Shown here piece by piece: positions 1 to 8,126 of a stretch of 64,000 bases of DNA (its first letter is position 1; each line of letters starts with the position of its first letter). Source of the DNA: Antarcticibacterium flavum (lineage in GTDB: Bacteria > Bacteroidota > Bacteroidia > Flavobacteriales > Flavobacteriaceae); the NCBI RefSeq assembly GCF_006159205.1, contig NZ_CP040812.1, positions 186,001 to 250,000 of the forward strand, in the 5' to 3' direction. The position numbers were made by a program, and so were the translations under genes. The notes beneath the pieces were generated by a model. It saw only the letters and a list, made by a program, of their open reading frames with translations. It ran no database searches and was not told the DNA's origin.

Positions 1-1
1 T

Positions 2-1474
2 GGCGTCGTGGTCAATGGAAAAAGCAGCGTCAACCAGGCACCTATTACTGGGGAAAGTGTACCCGTGGACAAAATTCCCGTGGAAGATACGAGCAGGGAC
101 TATTCGGCAGACGATGATATCAAGGACGAAAATCGGGTATTCGCTGGAACTATCAACGGTAATAACACGCTGGAAATAAAGGTAATCAAGGAAGCCAAAG
201 ACTCTACACTATCCCGACTGGTCAAACTGGTTAACGAGGCGCAGACCCAGAAGTCCCCTACCCAACTGTTGACCGATAAGTTTGAAAAATACTTTGTACC
301 ATCCGTACTGATACTGGTGGGTATCCTGCTCTTTGCCTTTCTGGTCATTGATGAACCGTTTAGTGCAAGTTTTTACCGTGCAATGGCGGTATTGGTAGCC
401 GCCAGCCCCTGTGCACTGGCCATTTCAACACCAAGTGCTGTATTAAGCGGGGTTGCAAGAGCGGCTCGTGGCGGGGTACTTATCAAAGGTGGGCGACCGC
501 TTGAGGATTTGGGGGTCATTACGGCTTTGGCTTTTGATAAAACGGGCACGCTTACAGAAGGCAAGCCCAAACTTACCGATGTAGTACCATTAGGGGATAT
601 TGAAGAAAATGAACTGTTAAAGATAGCTGTTGCTGTTGAAAATTTGAGCGACCACCCTTTGGCCAAAGCTGTCGTAAGGGATGGGAAAGAGCGTCTGAAA
701 GGTACTGATATTAACGATGCGTCAGATTTAGAAGCGGTTCTCGGAAAAGGTATCAAAGCGTCCTTGGGCAAGGATAAAATCTATATTGGAAACCTTGACT
801 TGTACGAAGACCTCGATGAAGCAAAACCATCCGAAGAAATATCGAATAAAGTAAAAGAACTTGAAAGCGACGGAAACACGACGATGCTTATAAGAAGGAA
901 CAAAGAATATATCGGTATCATCGCCCTGATGGACACCCCACGGGAAGCGGCCAAGGAAACACTGAAAAAATTAAAGGAAATCGGTATCAAGCGGATGATA
1001 ATGCTAACCGGGGATAATCAAAAGGTTGCCGACGCCGTTGCTAAAGAAATTGGATTGACCGATGCTTGGGGAAGCCTGTTGCCGGAGGAAAAAGTGGATG
1101 CCATAAAAGAATTAAAGGAAAAGGAATCCAAGGTGGCAATGGTGGGAGATGGTGTAAACGATGCGCCTGCGATGGCAAACAGTACCGTAGGTATTGCAAT
1201 GGGTGCAGCGGGCAGTGATGTGGCTTTAGAAACCGCGGATGTTGCCCTAATGGCCGATAAATTGGAAACCCTGCCCTTTGCCATTGGCTTAAGTAGGAAA
1301 GCAAAGGCCATAATCAAGCAGAACCTTTGGGTAAGCCTTGGGGTTGTGGCACTTCTGATACCAGCCACCATTTTGAGCTGGGCAAACATAGGAATAGCCG
1401 TGGCATTTCACGAGGGGTCTACCTTGGTAGTCGTGGCCAATGCGCTGCGCCTTTTGGCTTATAAAAAAGATTAG
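2..1474 (+). CDS. Heavy-metal P1B-4-type ATPase, 5' end cut by the window
   Basis: This is the C-terminal three quarters of a metal-exporting P-type ATPase, and its reading frame runs off the left window edge. Visible in order are the actuator TGES motif, a membrane SPC motif (S-P-C-A-L), the phosphorylation motif DKTGTLT, the HP motif (DHPLAKA), the TGDN and GDGVNDAP motifs of the ATP-binding domain, and a last membrane segment with HEGST. SPC together with HEG(G/S)T is the signature of subgroup P1B-4 (Co, sometimes Zn/Cd/Fe), not the CPC of copper or zinc pumps. A Fur-family gene follows after 45 bp, which fits metal-controlled expression. The exact substrate is inference. Confidence 0.92.
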   Translation, partial: GVVVNGKSSVNQAPITGESVPVDKIPVEDTSRDYSADDDIKDENRVFAGTINGNNTLEIKVIKEAKDSTLSRLVKLVNEAQTQKSPTQLLTDKFEKYFVPSVLILVGILLFAFLVIDEPFSASFYRAMAVLVAASPCALAISTPSAVLSGVARAARGGVLIKGGRPLEDLGVITALAFDKTGTLTEGKPKLTDVVPLGDIEENELLKIAVAVENLSDHPLAKAVVRDGKERLKGTDINDASDLEAVLGKGIKASLGKDKIYIGNLDLYEDLDEAKPSEEISNKVKELESDGNTTMLIRRNKEYIGIIALMDTPREAAKETLKKLKEIGIKRMIMLTGDNQKVADAVAKEIGLTDAWGSLLPEEKVDAIKELKEKESKVAMVGDGVNDAPAMANSTVGIAMGAAGSDVALETADVALMADKLETLPFAIGLSRKAKAIIKQNLWVSLGVVALLIPATILSWANIGIAVAFHEGSTLVVVANALRLLAYKKD

Positions 1475-1519
1475 AAAAATTGGGACATAGAAGAACCTGG
1501 TTTTTTGAAAGAATATTAA

Positions 1520-1954
1520 ATGACAAAGACGGAAAAAACATTATTGGCTAAAGGGATTCGACCTACTAAAATGAGGTCGAAGATATACAAGTTCCTAAAA
1601 AGGAAACAAAGTGCCGTGTCCTTTTCCGATTTGAAAAAGGCCTTTGTTCAAAAGAGCGAAACCAATAAAACAGCAAACAGAACGACCTTTTATCGCAATC
1701 TCAAGATTTTTGAGGATAAAGGGTTGATTCATCAGATTAATGATGGGGTCGGAGTGGCAAAATATGCGATTTCTGATGAAAACGCCAAAGGTAAATACGG
1801 TACAGATTTACATATGCACTTTCATTGTACCGATTGTAGGAAAACAATCTGTTTACCAAATAAAATATCGGAAGAGAGCTTGCCAGACGATTATGAAGTG
1901 AACGATGTGAACCTTGTATTGAAAGGAATTTGTGAAAAATGCAGAAAAAAATAA
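1520..1954 (+). CDS. Fur/Zur-family metal-responsive repressor
   Basis: A 144-residue protein of normal Fur length. The N-terminal winged helix includes the T-F-Y-R-N-L recognition segment typical of Fur/Zur/PerR proteins. It is followed by a His-rich hinge (H-M-H-F-H) and two Cys-x-x-Cys pairs (CTDC near residue 103, and CEKC at the end) that form a structural zinc site. It lies directly behind the P1B-4 ATPase gene on the same strand, so it probably regulates that pump. Its placement in a Zn/Co cargo region suggests a Zur-like role, but the metal cannot be read from the sequence. Confidence 0.9.
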   Translation: MTKTEKTLLAKGIRPTKMRSKIYKFLKRKQSAVSFSDLKKAFVQKSETNKTANRTTFYRNLKIFEDKGLIHQINDGVGVAKYAISDENAKGKYGTDLHMHFHCTDCRKTICLPNKISEESLPDDYEVNDVNLVLKGICEKCRKK

Positions 1955-2132
1955 CAGGTGGGAGTACTTGAACCTTGAACCCTTGCGCCCAATGGTCCAG
2001 TTCAGGTTTCTTCCACCCTCTTTAACTACAAAATATGACAGAACTAAAAAAATCATTATCAGAAGGCATCATAAGGGCGGAAGAATGGTTTTATGATTTA
2101 GAAGGATAATACTTAATTAAAAACTATATAAA
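1955..2132 (+). other. Intergenic stretch with a 24-codon ORF
   Basis: Between the Fur-type gene and the STAS gene lies a short ATG-initiated frame (2035-2109) of 24 residues ending in the acidic and aromatic string E-E-W-F-Y-D-L-E-G. It resembles nothing I recognise and may be a gene remnant or a leader peptide. No strong hairpin is seen. Confidence 0.25.
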
Positions 2133-2492
2133 ATGTTACAGATAATCGAGTTAAAAGAAAAAAATATTGTTGCAACAAAAGCTTCGGGAAAATTGAGAAA
2201 AGAAGATATAGAAAAAATCCATCCACTTATCCACGCTATACTGGACAAGGGAATGAAAGTCCGTTGGTATTTTGAGATGGTCAACTTTACGGGTTGGGAT
2301 TTACCTGGTTTATGGGAAGACCTGAAAATGGACACAGCCCACGCCACGGACTATGAAAAAATAGCAATGGTAGGAGATAAAAAATGGCAGAATTGGATAA
2401 CCCAATTTATGAAACCTTTTACCAACGCCGATATTAAGTATTTCAATTTAGACCAAAAGGAAGAGGCCAAAAGTTGGATTGAAAGCCTGTAA
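2133..2492 (+). CDS. SpoIIAA-like STAS-domain protein
   Basis: A 119-residue protein that matches the SpoIIAA-like/STAS fold often annotated in Bacteroidota mobile elements. It has a short strand start (I-I-E-L), a K-A-S-G-K-L loop, a conserved helix around D-I-E-K-I-H-P-L-I, a W-Y-F-E-M strand, and a G-W-D/L-W-E-D-L-K segment followed by a K-I-A-M-V-G-D strand. The biochemical role of this subgroup is not known. It sits inside the metal-resistance cargo, with a small membrane protein gene following 25 bp later, so the two may be co-transcribed. Confidence 0.75.
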   Translation: MLQIIELKEKNIVATKASGKLRKEDIEKIHPLIHAILDKGMKVRWYFEMVNFTGWDLPGLWEDLKMDTAHATDYEKIAMVGDKKWQNWITQFMKPFTNADIKYFNLDQKEEAKSWIESL

Positions 2493-2517
2493 AGTTTATA
2501 ACTGTAAAAGACAAACG

Positions 2518-2784
2518 ATGAATAAAAAAAACATTCTTATTACCATTTTAATTGGGTTTGCAGTAGGTGTTTTTATCCTTCAACCTTTTGGAATAACAAT
2601 TTTCACGTTTAGCAGACAGAATTATGAAATTAATTGGTGGCAATATTTAATAAATAATTTCATTGAAATTTTGAATATCAATGGGAATCAAATTTTTGAG
2701 AACACTCTGTTTGGCTTATTAGGTGCAAGTGTTGCGCTGATTTATTATTTCGGTAAAAGAGAAAAGGATATAGATAACAAGTAG
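2518..2784 (+). CDS. Small two-pass membrane protein, unknown function
   Basis: I prefer the ATG at 2518 (88 residues, starting M-N-K-K-N) over an earlier in-frame ATG at 2479 that would overlap the preceding gene and add a Cys/Arg-rich tail before the membrane segment. The protein shows an N-terminal membrane helix (about residues 5-25), a central amphipathic Asn/Trp-rich loop and a second helix near residues 60-78, ending in a charged tail. I do not recognise a family. It lies between the STAS gene and a strong hairpin at 2856-2926 that probably ends the transcript. Confidence 0.55.
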   Translation: MNKKNILITILIGFAVGVFILQPFGITIFTFSRQNYEINWWQYLINNFIEILNINGNQIFENTLFGLLGASVALIYYFGKREKDIDNK

Positions 2785-2855
2785 CGGTAAATCGTTATAG
2801 GAATGAGCGAAATTTTTTATTTAAATAAGTTAAGTGAAAACTTAATTAATAGCAG

Positions 2856-2926
2856 GCAGCTTTTATGATGCTTTTTAAAGCAAAATGATTAATAGCATTA
2901 AAAGCAAAAGTAGAAGCTGCTTTTTT
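2856..2926 (+). terminator. Long two-step hairpin with T-tract
   Basis: The outer arms GCAGCTT (2856-2862) and AAGCTGC (2914-2920) pair perfectly and are followed by six T's (2921-2926). Inside, TGCTTTTTAA (2869-2878) pairs with TTAAAAGCA (2898-2906) with one bulged base. This looks like an intrinsic terminator of the STAS/small-membrane-protein transcript, just ahead of the YceI-like gene. Confidence 0.6.
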
Positions 2927-2943
2927 AAATTATACAAGTAAAG

Positions 2944-3495
2944 ATGGGCATTATGAATATTAAACATTGTTTTTTAATAATCTTGTTGGTTAGTTATTAT
3001 AAGGTAAATGCCCAAAAAGTTTATACAACTGAAGAAGGTCATATTATGATGATGACTTTGGTTGACAATAAACCCGTCAAGGCAGAAAGCCATAAATTGG
3101 CACTATATCTTGATTATGATTCCAAAGTGGTCAATGGTGTACTCGACCTTAAGACTTTATCAACAGATAGTCCTAAAATCAATGCCCTTTTAGAACAGCG
3201 GGAAGACCCTTTAATACTACGATTTACTGGCACAATTCCATCACAAGATTTTTTATCAAAACGGCACGACCCTATCAACTTTAATTGGCTGATAGATGTT
3301 ACTTATCAAGGGAAATCCTTTAAATCACAATTTAAAGCAACCATTACCCATATAGAACAAGGAGTAAGTATGTCCTGCCTGATAAGTGCAACCGGACAAT
3401 TATTGGTTTCAAATACTGGTTTGGATTCCTTAATAAAGGGTATCGATGATACCATAGAGGTGCAGTTTGCCCAATTGGTGTTGAGATTGGAATGA
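2944..3495 (+). CDS. YceI-like secreted lipid-binding-type protein
   Basis: A 183-residue protein with a clear signal peptide (I-I-L-L-V-S-Y-Y, cleavage probably after V-N-A). The rest resembles the YceI-like eight-stranded lipocalin-type fold seen in Bacteroidota: A-L-Y-L-D-Y-D strand, an L-K-T-L-S-T-D-S-P-K-I-N segment, F-T-G-T-I-P, and a C-terminal E-V-Q-F-A-Q-L-V-L strand. An ATG three codons downstream is an equally possible start. YceI proteins bind isoprenoid or other amphipathic ligands in the periplasm; here the role is unknown. The gene sits 33 bp before a Zn/Cd ATPase, and YceI-like genes of this length recur beside metal pumps in flavobacterial elements, so a stress or export link is likely but unproven. 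Confidence 0.7.
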   Translation: MGIMNIKHCFLIILLVSYYKVNAQKVYTTEEGHIMMMTLVDNKPVKAESHKLALYLDYDSKVVNGVLDLKTLSTDSPKINALLEQREDPLILRFTGTIPSQDFLSKRHDPINFNWLIDVTYQGKSFKSQFKATITHIEQGVSMSCLISATGQLLVSNTGLDSLIKGIDDTIEVQFAQLVLRLE

Positions 3496-3528
3496 CTGTG
3501 AATTTAAATAAAATTATAATTTAAATAA

Positions 3529-5490
3529 ATGAAAAAGAAAAAGCAAAATTCACAGCATATAAATGACAGCGAAAATTGTTGCATTGGCAATGATGGTAGC
3601 CATAACAGTAATGACAACGCAAGTACTTTTAAAATTTATTTGCCCGCTACATTCAGCTTTGTAATGCTGATAACTGGAATTATCGTTGATTATCTGGAGA
3701 TTTTCCCGCATTTTTCCGATTGGATAAGGATTGTTTGGTATGTTATGGCCTATATTCCTGTTGGATTTCCAGTTATAATTGAAGGCTGGGAAAGTATTAA
3801 AAAAGGAGATTTCTTTACGGAATTTCTTTTGATGTCAATTGCCACAATAGGGGCATTCGCCATTGGCGAATATCCTGAAGGTGTTGCCGTGATGCTATTT
3901 TATGCCGTGGGCGAATTGTTCCAAAGTGCCGCGGTTAAAAAAGCCAAGGGAAGCATCAAGGCATTACTGGATGTACGACCTAATGAAGCCTTGGTCTATA
4001 GGAACAACAATTATGTTTCTGTAAATCCAGAAACCGTTGCCATTGGCGAAAAAGTACAAGTTCGTGTGGGCGAAAAAATCCCTTTGGATGGTATTTTACT
4101 TTCTGAAAAAGGCTCGTTCAATACAGCGGCTTTAACGGGCGAAAGTAAACCCGATACCATTGCAAAGGGAGAAAAAGTATTTGCGGGAAGCATAAATTTG
4201 GACGGTGTAATTGAAATAGAAACCACCAAAGAATTTAAGGACAGTTCTATTGCACGAATCCTCGAAATGGTTCAGAATGCCACGGCACGTAAATCGAAAA
4301 CAGAATTGTTTATTAGAATATTTGCAAGAATTTATACGCCTATTGTAGTGTTCTTGGCGATTGGGTTAACATTTTTACCTTACTTTTTTGTGGATGAATA
4401 CGTGTTTAGCGATTGGTTATACAGGGCATTGATATTCTTGGTCATTTCCTGCCCGTGTGCTTTGGTAATCTCTATTCCGTTGGGTTATTTTGGTGGATTG
4501 GGAGCAGCATCCAAAAATGGGATTCTCTTTAAGGGCGCATCCTTTTTGGACGAAATGACAAAAGTAACCACGGTTGTAATGGACAAAACCGGAACTGTGA
4601 CCAAAGGTGTTTTCAAAATTAAAAATGTCGTCGTAAATAATGGGTCATTGAGCGAAGCCGAAATGATGAAATACCTGATGGCGATGGAAGAACAATCAAC
4701 ACATCCCATTGCCAAGGCCATAATGGAATACAAAGCTGATGGCGAAGATTTTCAGGCAACCAAAGTAACTGAAGTTGCAGGAAAAGGATTAAAGGGAACG
4801 GTCAATGGCAAAATTGTTTTAGTTGGGAATAAACCATTGATGACTTCAAATAATATTGAAGTTCCATCTGAAACCGACAACATTGTAGAATCCGTTGTGA
4901 TGGTTTCTATTGAAAACAAATTCGCTGGCTATGTCATCATTGCAGACGAATTGAAAGCAGATGCCCACGAAGCCATCAAACAAATTCGAGAATCCGGTAT
5001 TTCCAAAATCATAATGCTTTCCGGCGATAAGGATTCCATAACCCAACAAGTGGCAAAAGAAATGAGTATTGATACTGCAAAAGGCGGTTTGTTACCAGAA
5101 GATAAGCTCAACGAAGTTGAGCATTTGAAAAAACAATTTAATACTAAAGTAGCCTTTATAGGCGATGGCATCAACGATGCACCGGTTTTGGCAGCGAGCG
5201 ATGTTGGCATTGCAATGGGTGGTTTGGGCAGCGATGTGGCGATAGAGACCGCAGATGTAATCATCCAAACAGACCAACCAAGTAAAATAGCTAGAGCCAT
5301 AAAAATAGGACGTTCTACAAGACGCATCGTTTGGCAGAATATTGGGTTGGCCTTTGGTGTAAAAGCAGTGGTTTTGGTTTTGGGCGCAGGTGGTCTGGCA
5401 ACGATGTGGGAAGCAGTTTTTGCCGATGTAGGCGTGGCCTTGTTAGCCATTCTGAATGCGGTTCGATTACAGAAGATGAATTGGAAATAG
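3529..5490 (+). CDS. P1B-2-type Zn/Cd/Pb-exporting ATPase
   Basis: A complete 653-residue heavy-metal ATPase. It has no classical HMA domain. The first 35 residues are polar with a CC pair and several His. Motifs: TGES near 203-206, CPC in the membrane at 308-310, DKTGT with Asp352, the HP motif (THPIAKA), GDGINDAP, and in the last two helices a Lys (V-K-A-V) and an Asp in A-D-V-G-V. CPC plus this Lys/Asp pair marks subgroup P1B-2 (ZntA/CadA). It exports divalent Zn, Cd or Pb across the inner membrane. It differs in subgroup from the P1B-4 pump at the left edge, so the cargo covers two metal specificities. Confidence 0.93.
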   Translation: MKKKKQNSQHINDSENCCIGNDGSHNSNDNASTFKIYLPATFSFVMLITGIIVDYLEIFPHFSDWIRIVWYVMAYIPVGFPVIIEGWESIKKGDFFTEFLLMSIATIGAFAIGEYPEGVAVMLFYAVGELFQSAAVKKAKGSIKALLDVRPNEALVYRNNNYVSVNPETVAIGEKVQVRVGEKIPLDGILLSEKGSFNTAALTGESKPDTIAKGEKVFAGSINLDGVIEIETTKEFKDSSIARILEMVQNATARKSKTELFIRIFARIYTPIVVFLAIGLTFLPYFFVDEYVFSDWLYRALIFLVISCPCALVISIPLGYFGGLGAASKNGILFKGASFLDEMTKVTTVVMDKTGTVTKGVFKIKNVVVNNGSLSEAEMMKYLMAMEEQSTHPIAKAIMEYKADGEDFQATKVTEVAGKGLKGTVNGKIVLVGNKPLMTSNNIEVPSETDNIVESVVMVSIENKFAGYVIIADELKADAHEAIKQIRESGISKIIMLSGDKDSITQQVAKEMSIDTAKGGLLPEDKLNEVEHLKKQFNTKVAFIGDGINDAPVLAASDVGIAMGGLGSDVAIETADVIIQTDQPSKIARAIKIGRSTRRIVWQNIGLAFGVKAVVLVLGAGGLATMWEAVFADVGVALLAILNAVRLQKMNWK

Positions 5491-5499
5491 TATAAAAGA

Positions 5500-5667
5500 A
5501 TGTCTCAAAATAGAAGAAATAGAAGAAACAAAAAAAATCGGAAATCATCGAATACCGACATCACAAAAATAGATAAGGTCAAAGGTATTCTTATGATAAT
5601 CCTTATGGTAATAGCCGCATTTCTGCTTTATTTTTTTGTACTAAAAGGAAATATTCATAAGCATTAA
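5500..5667 (+). CDS. Small single-pass membrane protein, copy 1 of a tandem pair
   Basis: A 55-residue ORF starting nine bases after the ATPase stop codon. The N-terminus is M-S-Q-N-R-R-N-R-R-N-K-K, extremely basic with an Arg-Arg-Asn repeat. It is followed by a polar linker, a D-K-V-K stretch, one hydrophobic helix (about residues 29-48) and a short C-terminal tail K-G-N-I-H-K-H. A paralogue with the same layout begins 88 bp downstream. No family is recognised. Close coupling to the P1B-2 pump gene suggests an accessory role, but this is inference. Confidence 0.6.
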   Translation: MSQNRRNRRNKKNRKSSNTDITKIDKVKGILMIILMVIAAFLLYFFVLKGNIHKH

Positions 5668-5755
5668 TGAATTAAGAGGATATAATATTCAAGCGTTTTG
5701 TGTGGCTACAAAAATTGAATTGGAAATGATTGATAAAGAGTAAAAATGATATTCT

Positions 5756-5929
5756 ATGTCGGAAAATAGACGGAATAGACGAAATAAAAAAAGCAATAAA
5801 GTACCCTCTGTAAAAAATAGCATTACCAAAAAAGATAAAATAATTTGGATTAGTATTCTAATCGTTGTTATCGTGTTAATCTTCTTTGTACTGTTCTTGC
5901 AATTCCTAAAGTACTTTATATCTGTTTAA
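5756..5929 (+). CDS. Small single-pass membrane protein, copy 2 of a tandem pair
   Basis: A 57-residue ORF beginning M-S-E-N-R-R-N-R-R-N-K-K, matching the first copy at 11 of its first 12 residues. A Ser/Lys-rich linker with K-K-D-K leads into a single hydrophobic helix (about residues 29-53) and a short tail. The shared N-terminus, helix position and neighbouring location show a tandem duplication, whereas linker and helix sequences have diverged. That pattern suggests both copies are translated and selected for the basic N-terminus plus an anchor. Function unknown. Confidence 0.6.
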   Translation: MSENRRNRRNKKSNKVPSVKNSITKKDKIIWISILIVVIVLIFFVLFLQFLKYFISV

Positions 5930-6026
5930 TTGATTGGTTTTAACTTTCTCAATTTAACTGTTACTAACAATTTTAAACGCAACACTATTGTACAATACGA
6001 AATGATAATAATGATACCGAAAATAA

Positions 6027-6878
6027 ATGGTTACAAATTACGACGATATATTAAAAAATTTAGACAATAAACTAGATATTCTTGAAATAGAAGAACAAGA
6101 TATTTTACTCAAAGCTGAAAAAGGGATTAAAATTGCAAAACAGACCCTTAAATCAATTAGAAGTATCGTAGTTGATTATGAATTTGAAACCAAATTAGAG
6201 GAAATTCATTTCTTTAAATGTACTAAACCAAAAATTTATAGCAAACTTATTTATTACGTAAAATTATTTAACATTGAAAGTAAAAGACCCAGGGGAAGCA
6301 ATAAATCGCAAGTAAAGTATTTGAACAATTATATCGAAAAACTTCAAACTTACTTTAACGACAATCTTGACTTTTACCATTATTACCGCAGGGAAGCTGC
6401 CGTGTTTGATGAGCAGTATTTTTTAAGAGGTAAAGCAGATATTAGGTTATTCCCAGACTCATTTCACTTTTTTGTTGATGAAGAGTTTGCAACAAGTCAC
6501 GATAGTACCGTAGCCACGATTTTAGCTTACGACCTGTTGATTGTGCACCTAAAACGAGAGATTGATAAATTGGAAAATAATGGAAATTATGCAAATTTAA
6601 GAATGATACAAAGAAAGCCAAAAATTACGTGGACGGCACACAAAATATACTTAATTGAACTAATTTACGCTTTGCACAGTACAGACGTCATAAATAATGG
6701 GACTGTTGACATTAAAGATATTGCCTATTTTGTTGAAAAAACGTTTAAAGTGGACTTGGGCGATTATTACAGGGCTTTTTTGGAAATACGGATGCGTAAA
6801 AATGGGAGAACCAAATTCTTGGATATACTAAAAAAGCAGTTGACCAAACGGATGGATGATACTGATAACGTAAAATAA
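6027..6878 (+). CDS. rteC: RteC-family ICE regulator
   Basis: A 283-residue protein with the layout of RteC: an N-terminal helical bundle, the conserved segment Y-Y-R-R-E-A (near 120), F-D-E-Q-Y-F-L-R-G, and a C-terminal helix-turn region with K-I-T-W-T-A-H-K-I-Y-L-I-E-L-I-Y-A-L and R-M-R-K-N-G-R-T-K-F-L. In CTnDOT, RteC activates the excision operon and is itself under RteA/RteB control. No rteA/rteB two-component pair is seen in this window. A strong terminator follows immediately (6880-6912). RteC-type genes are good markers of this ICE family. Confidence 0.88.
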   Translation: MVTNYDDILKNLDNKLDILEIEEQDILLKAEKGIKIAKQTLKSIRSIVVDYEFETKLEEIHFFKCTKPKIYSKLIYYVKLFNIESKRPRGSNKSQVKYLNNYIEKLQTYFNDNLDFYHYYRREAAVFDEQYFLRGKADIRLFPDSFHFFVDEEFATSHDSTVATILAYDLLIVHLKREIDKLENNGNYANLRMIQRKPKITWTAHKIYLIELIYALHSTDVINNGTVDIKDIAYFVEKTFKVDLGDYYRAFLEIRMRKNGRTKFLDILKKQLTKRMDDTDNVK

Positions 6879-6879
6879 G

Positions 6880-6912
6880 ACACCCAAGATGCTTCAACTT
6901 GGGTGTTTCTTG
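6880..6912 (+). terminator. Intrinsic terminator after rteC
   Basis: A perfect 9-bp stem, ACACCCAAG (6880-6888) with CTTGGGTGT (6898-6906), a 9-base loop and a T-rich tail, lying directly after the rteC stop codon. Confidence 0.85.
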
Positions 6913-7075
6913 TTTTATGGAAAATCTCATTTTATTTGGTGGTTTTTAGATAGGGTATTTTTTCTGAAGAAGTACCAAAACCCTCTATTGTATTACATTG
7001 AAAATGAGAGAAGAAAAACACCCAAGTAGGCCTAACTTGTGAATAAAATCCAGCAAACTACCCCAATTTTGTAGA

Positions 7076-7090
7076 ACGAAAGTCAAATCA
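7076..7090. repeat. 15-bp exact repeat, copy 1 (upstream of HTH gene)
   Basis: The 15-mer ACGAAAGTCAAATCA occurs here, 65 bp before the HTH gene, and again at 27281-27295, 40 bp before the integrase start on the other strand. It may be a shared binding site for an ICE regulator or recombinase, but one such match by chance in AT-rich DNA cannot be excluded. Confidence 0.35.
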
Positions 7091-7095
7091 GGTCA

Positions 7096-7140
7096 GGGGC
7101 TATCATTTTAGATGAAAGCAAAACGGTAGTCCCTTTCTTT
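7096..7140 (+). promoter_or_regulatory. Leader hairpin before the HTH/replication operon
   Basis: GGGGCTATC (7096-7104) can pair with GGTAGTCCC (7125-7133) in RNA, with two G-U pairs, and is followed by a T-rich run. It lies 15-60 bp ahead of the HTH gene start with no plus-strand gene between it and the rteC terminator. It could be an attenuator in the leader of the operon. Confidence 0.35.
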
Positions 7141-7154
7141 TAATCCGTTCTATT

Positions 7155-7433
7155 ATGCCCACAAGTATTATTACCACAGACGACCTTCGAGAATTCAAAA
7201 TGGAACTGCTCGATGATATCAAGGAACTACTCAATAGCCAATCTGGTCATATTACCAAAAGGTGGCTAAAATCCCCTGAAGTAAAAAAGCTTTTGGGAAT
7301 CTCTTCTGGCACGTTACAGAATTTAAGAATTAATGGCACATTGCCCTACACCAAAGTAGGGGGTGTACTCTATTACGATTACGAAGAAATAATTAGCGTA
7401 ATGGAAAATAATAAAGTTCATAACAAATTCTAA
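7155..7433 (+). CDS. Helix-turn-helix (excisionase-like) DNA-binding protein
   Basis: A 92-residue protein. After a short N-terminal helix (D-L-R-E-F-K-M-E-L-L-D-D-I-K), it carries the HTH_17/MerR-like fold found in excisionases and ICE control proteins: W-L-K-S-P-E-V-K-K-L-L-G-I-S-S-G-T-L-Q-N-L-R, then the wing G-T-L-P-Y-T-K-V-G-G-V-L-Y-Y-D-Y-E-E-I. It starts a three-gene plus-strand group with the two genes behind it (6-bp gap, then a 4-bp overlap). In related elements such proteins act in excision or in control of mobilisation genes. Which one applies here is not decided by the sequence. Confidence 0.8.
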   Translation: MPTSIITTDDLREFKMELLDDIKELLNSQSGHITKRWLKSPEVKKLLGISSGTLQNLRINGTLPYTKVGGVLYYDYEEIISVMENNKVHNKF

Positions 7434-7439
7434 ATCGTT

Positions 7440-8126
7440 TTGGAGCAGGTCAATTACATTAAGCACCTAAACGCTGTATTCTTACAATTCTCAAAGGATA
7501 GCCGTTTAAATCCCACGCACATAAGTTTGTACGTGGCATTGTTTCAATTATGGAACAACTATCACTTTCCGACAGAATTCTATATCAATCGAGAAGAAGC
7601 GATGCGGTTTTCCAAGATTGGTTCAAAAACTACCTACCATCGCTGCATCAAAGAACTACATCATTGGAAATACCTATTATACGAACCCTCACATAATCCA
7701 TTTAAAGGCAGCAGAATCAAGATGTTCAATTTTGGGACAAGTGATGGACAAGCTCTGTACCCAAACCCTACCAATATCGGGACAAGCAATGGACAAGCGG
7801 TGGTATCTATAAACAAACATATACAAACAGGAAAAAACAAAGCAAATGATACTAAACTTGACAAGCCAAAAAATGAAAATGAAGTCATTGATTTTTTTGA
7901 AAAGGAAAATTGGCCAGAATTGGAAGCCAAAAAATTTTACAACCACTACCAAGGCATCGGTTGGAAAGTAGGTGGAAAAACAAAAATTGTCGATTGGCAC
8001 GCCACAGCTCGAAACTGGATGATAAAGGCCGAAGAGCTAAAAGAAGAAAAAACAATGGTTGCAGTTAGCCAAAATACGGACAACCTAAAGACAAGTTCCA
8101 ACAAAAATTATAATGAACCATTATGA
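7440..8126 (+). CDS. Replication-module protein with N-terminal winged-helix-like domain
   Basis: A 228-residue protein that starts with TTG six bases after the HTH gene and overlaps the next gene by four bases. The N-terminal 100 residues look like a winged-helix domain (L-N-P-T-H-I-S-L-Y-V-A-L, S-K-T-T-Y-H-R-C-I-K-E-L-type recognition segment). A low-complexity Asn/Gly linker follows, and the C-terminal part carries F-Y-N-H-Y-Q-G-I-G-W-K-V-G-G-K-T-K-I-V-D-W, a DnaD-like segment often seen in phage and ICE replication proteins paired with a DnaC-like loader. This pairing is present here, so a role as replication initiator or helicase-loader partner is the best guess. Confidence 0.6.
   Translation: MEQVNYIKHLNAVFLQFSKDSRLNPTHISLYVALFQLWNNYHFPTEFYINREEAMRFSKIGSKTTYHRCIKELHHWKYLLYEPSHNPFKGSRIKMFNFGTSDGQALYPNPTNIGTSNGQAVVSINKHIQTGKNKANDTKLDKPKNENEVIDFFEKENWPELEAKKFYNHYQGIGWKVGGKTKIVDWHATARNWMIKAEELKEEKTMVAVSQNTDNLKTSSNKNYNEPL

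Noticed and set aside
7017..7040. Second terminator related to the one after rteC
   Set aside because: The shared segment CACCCAAG is present but the second arm is imperfect and no T-tract follows.
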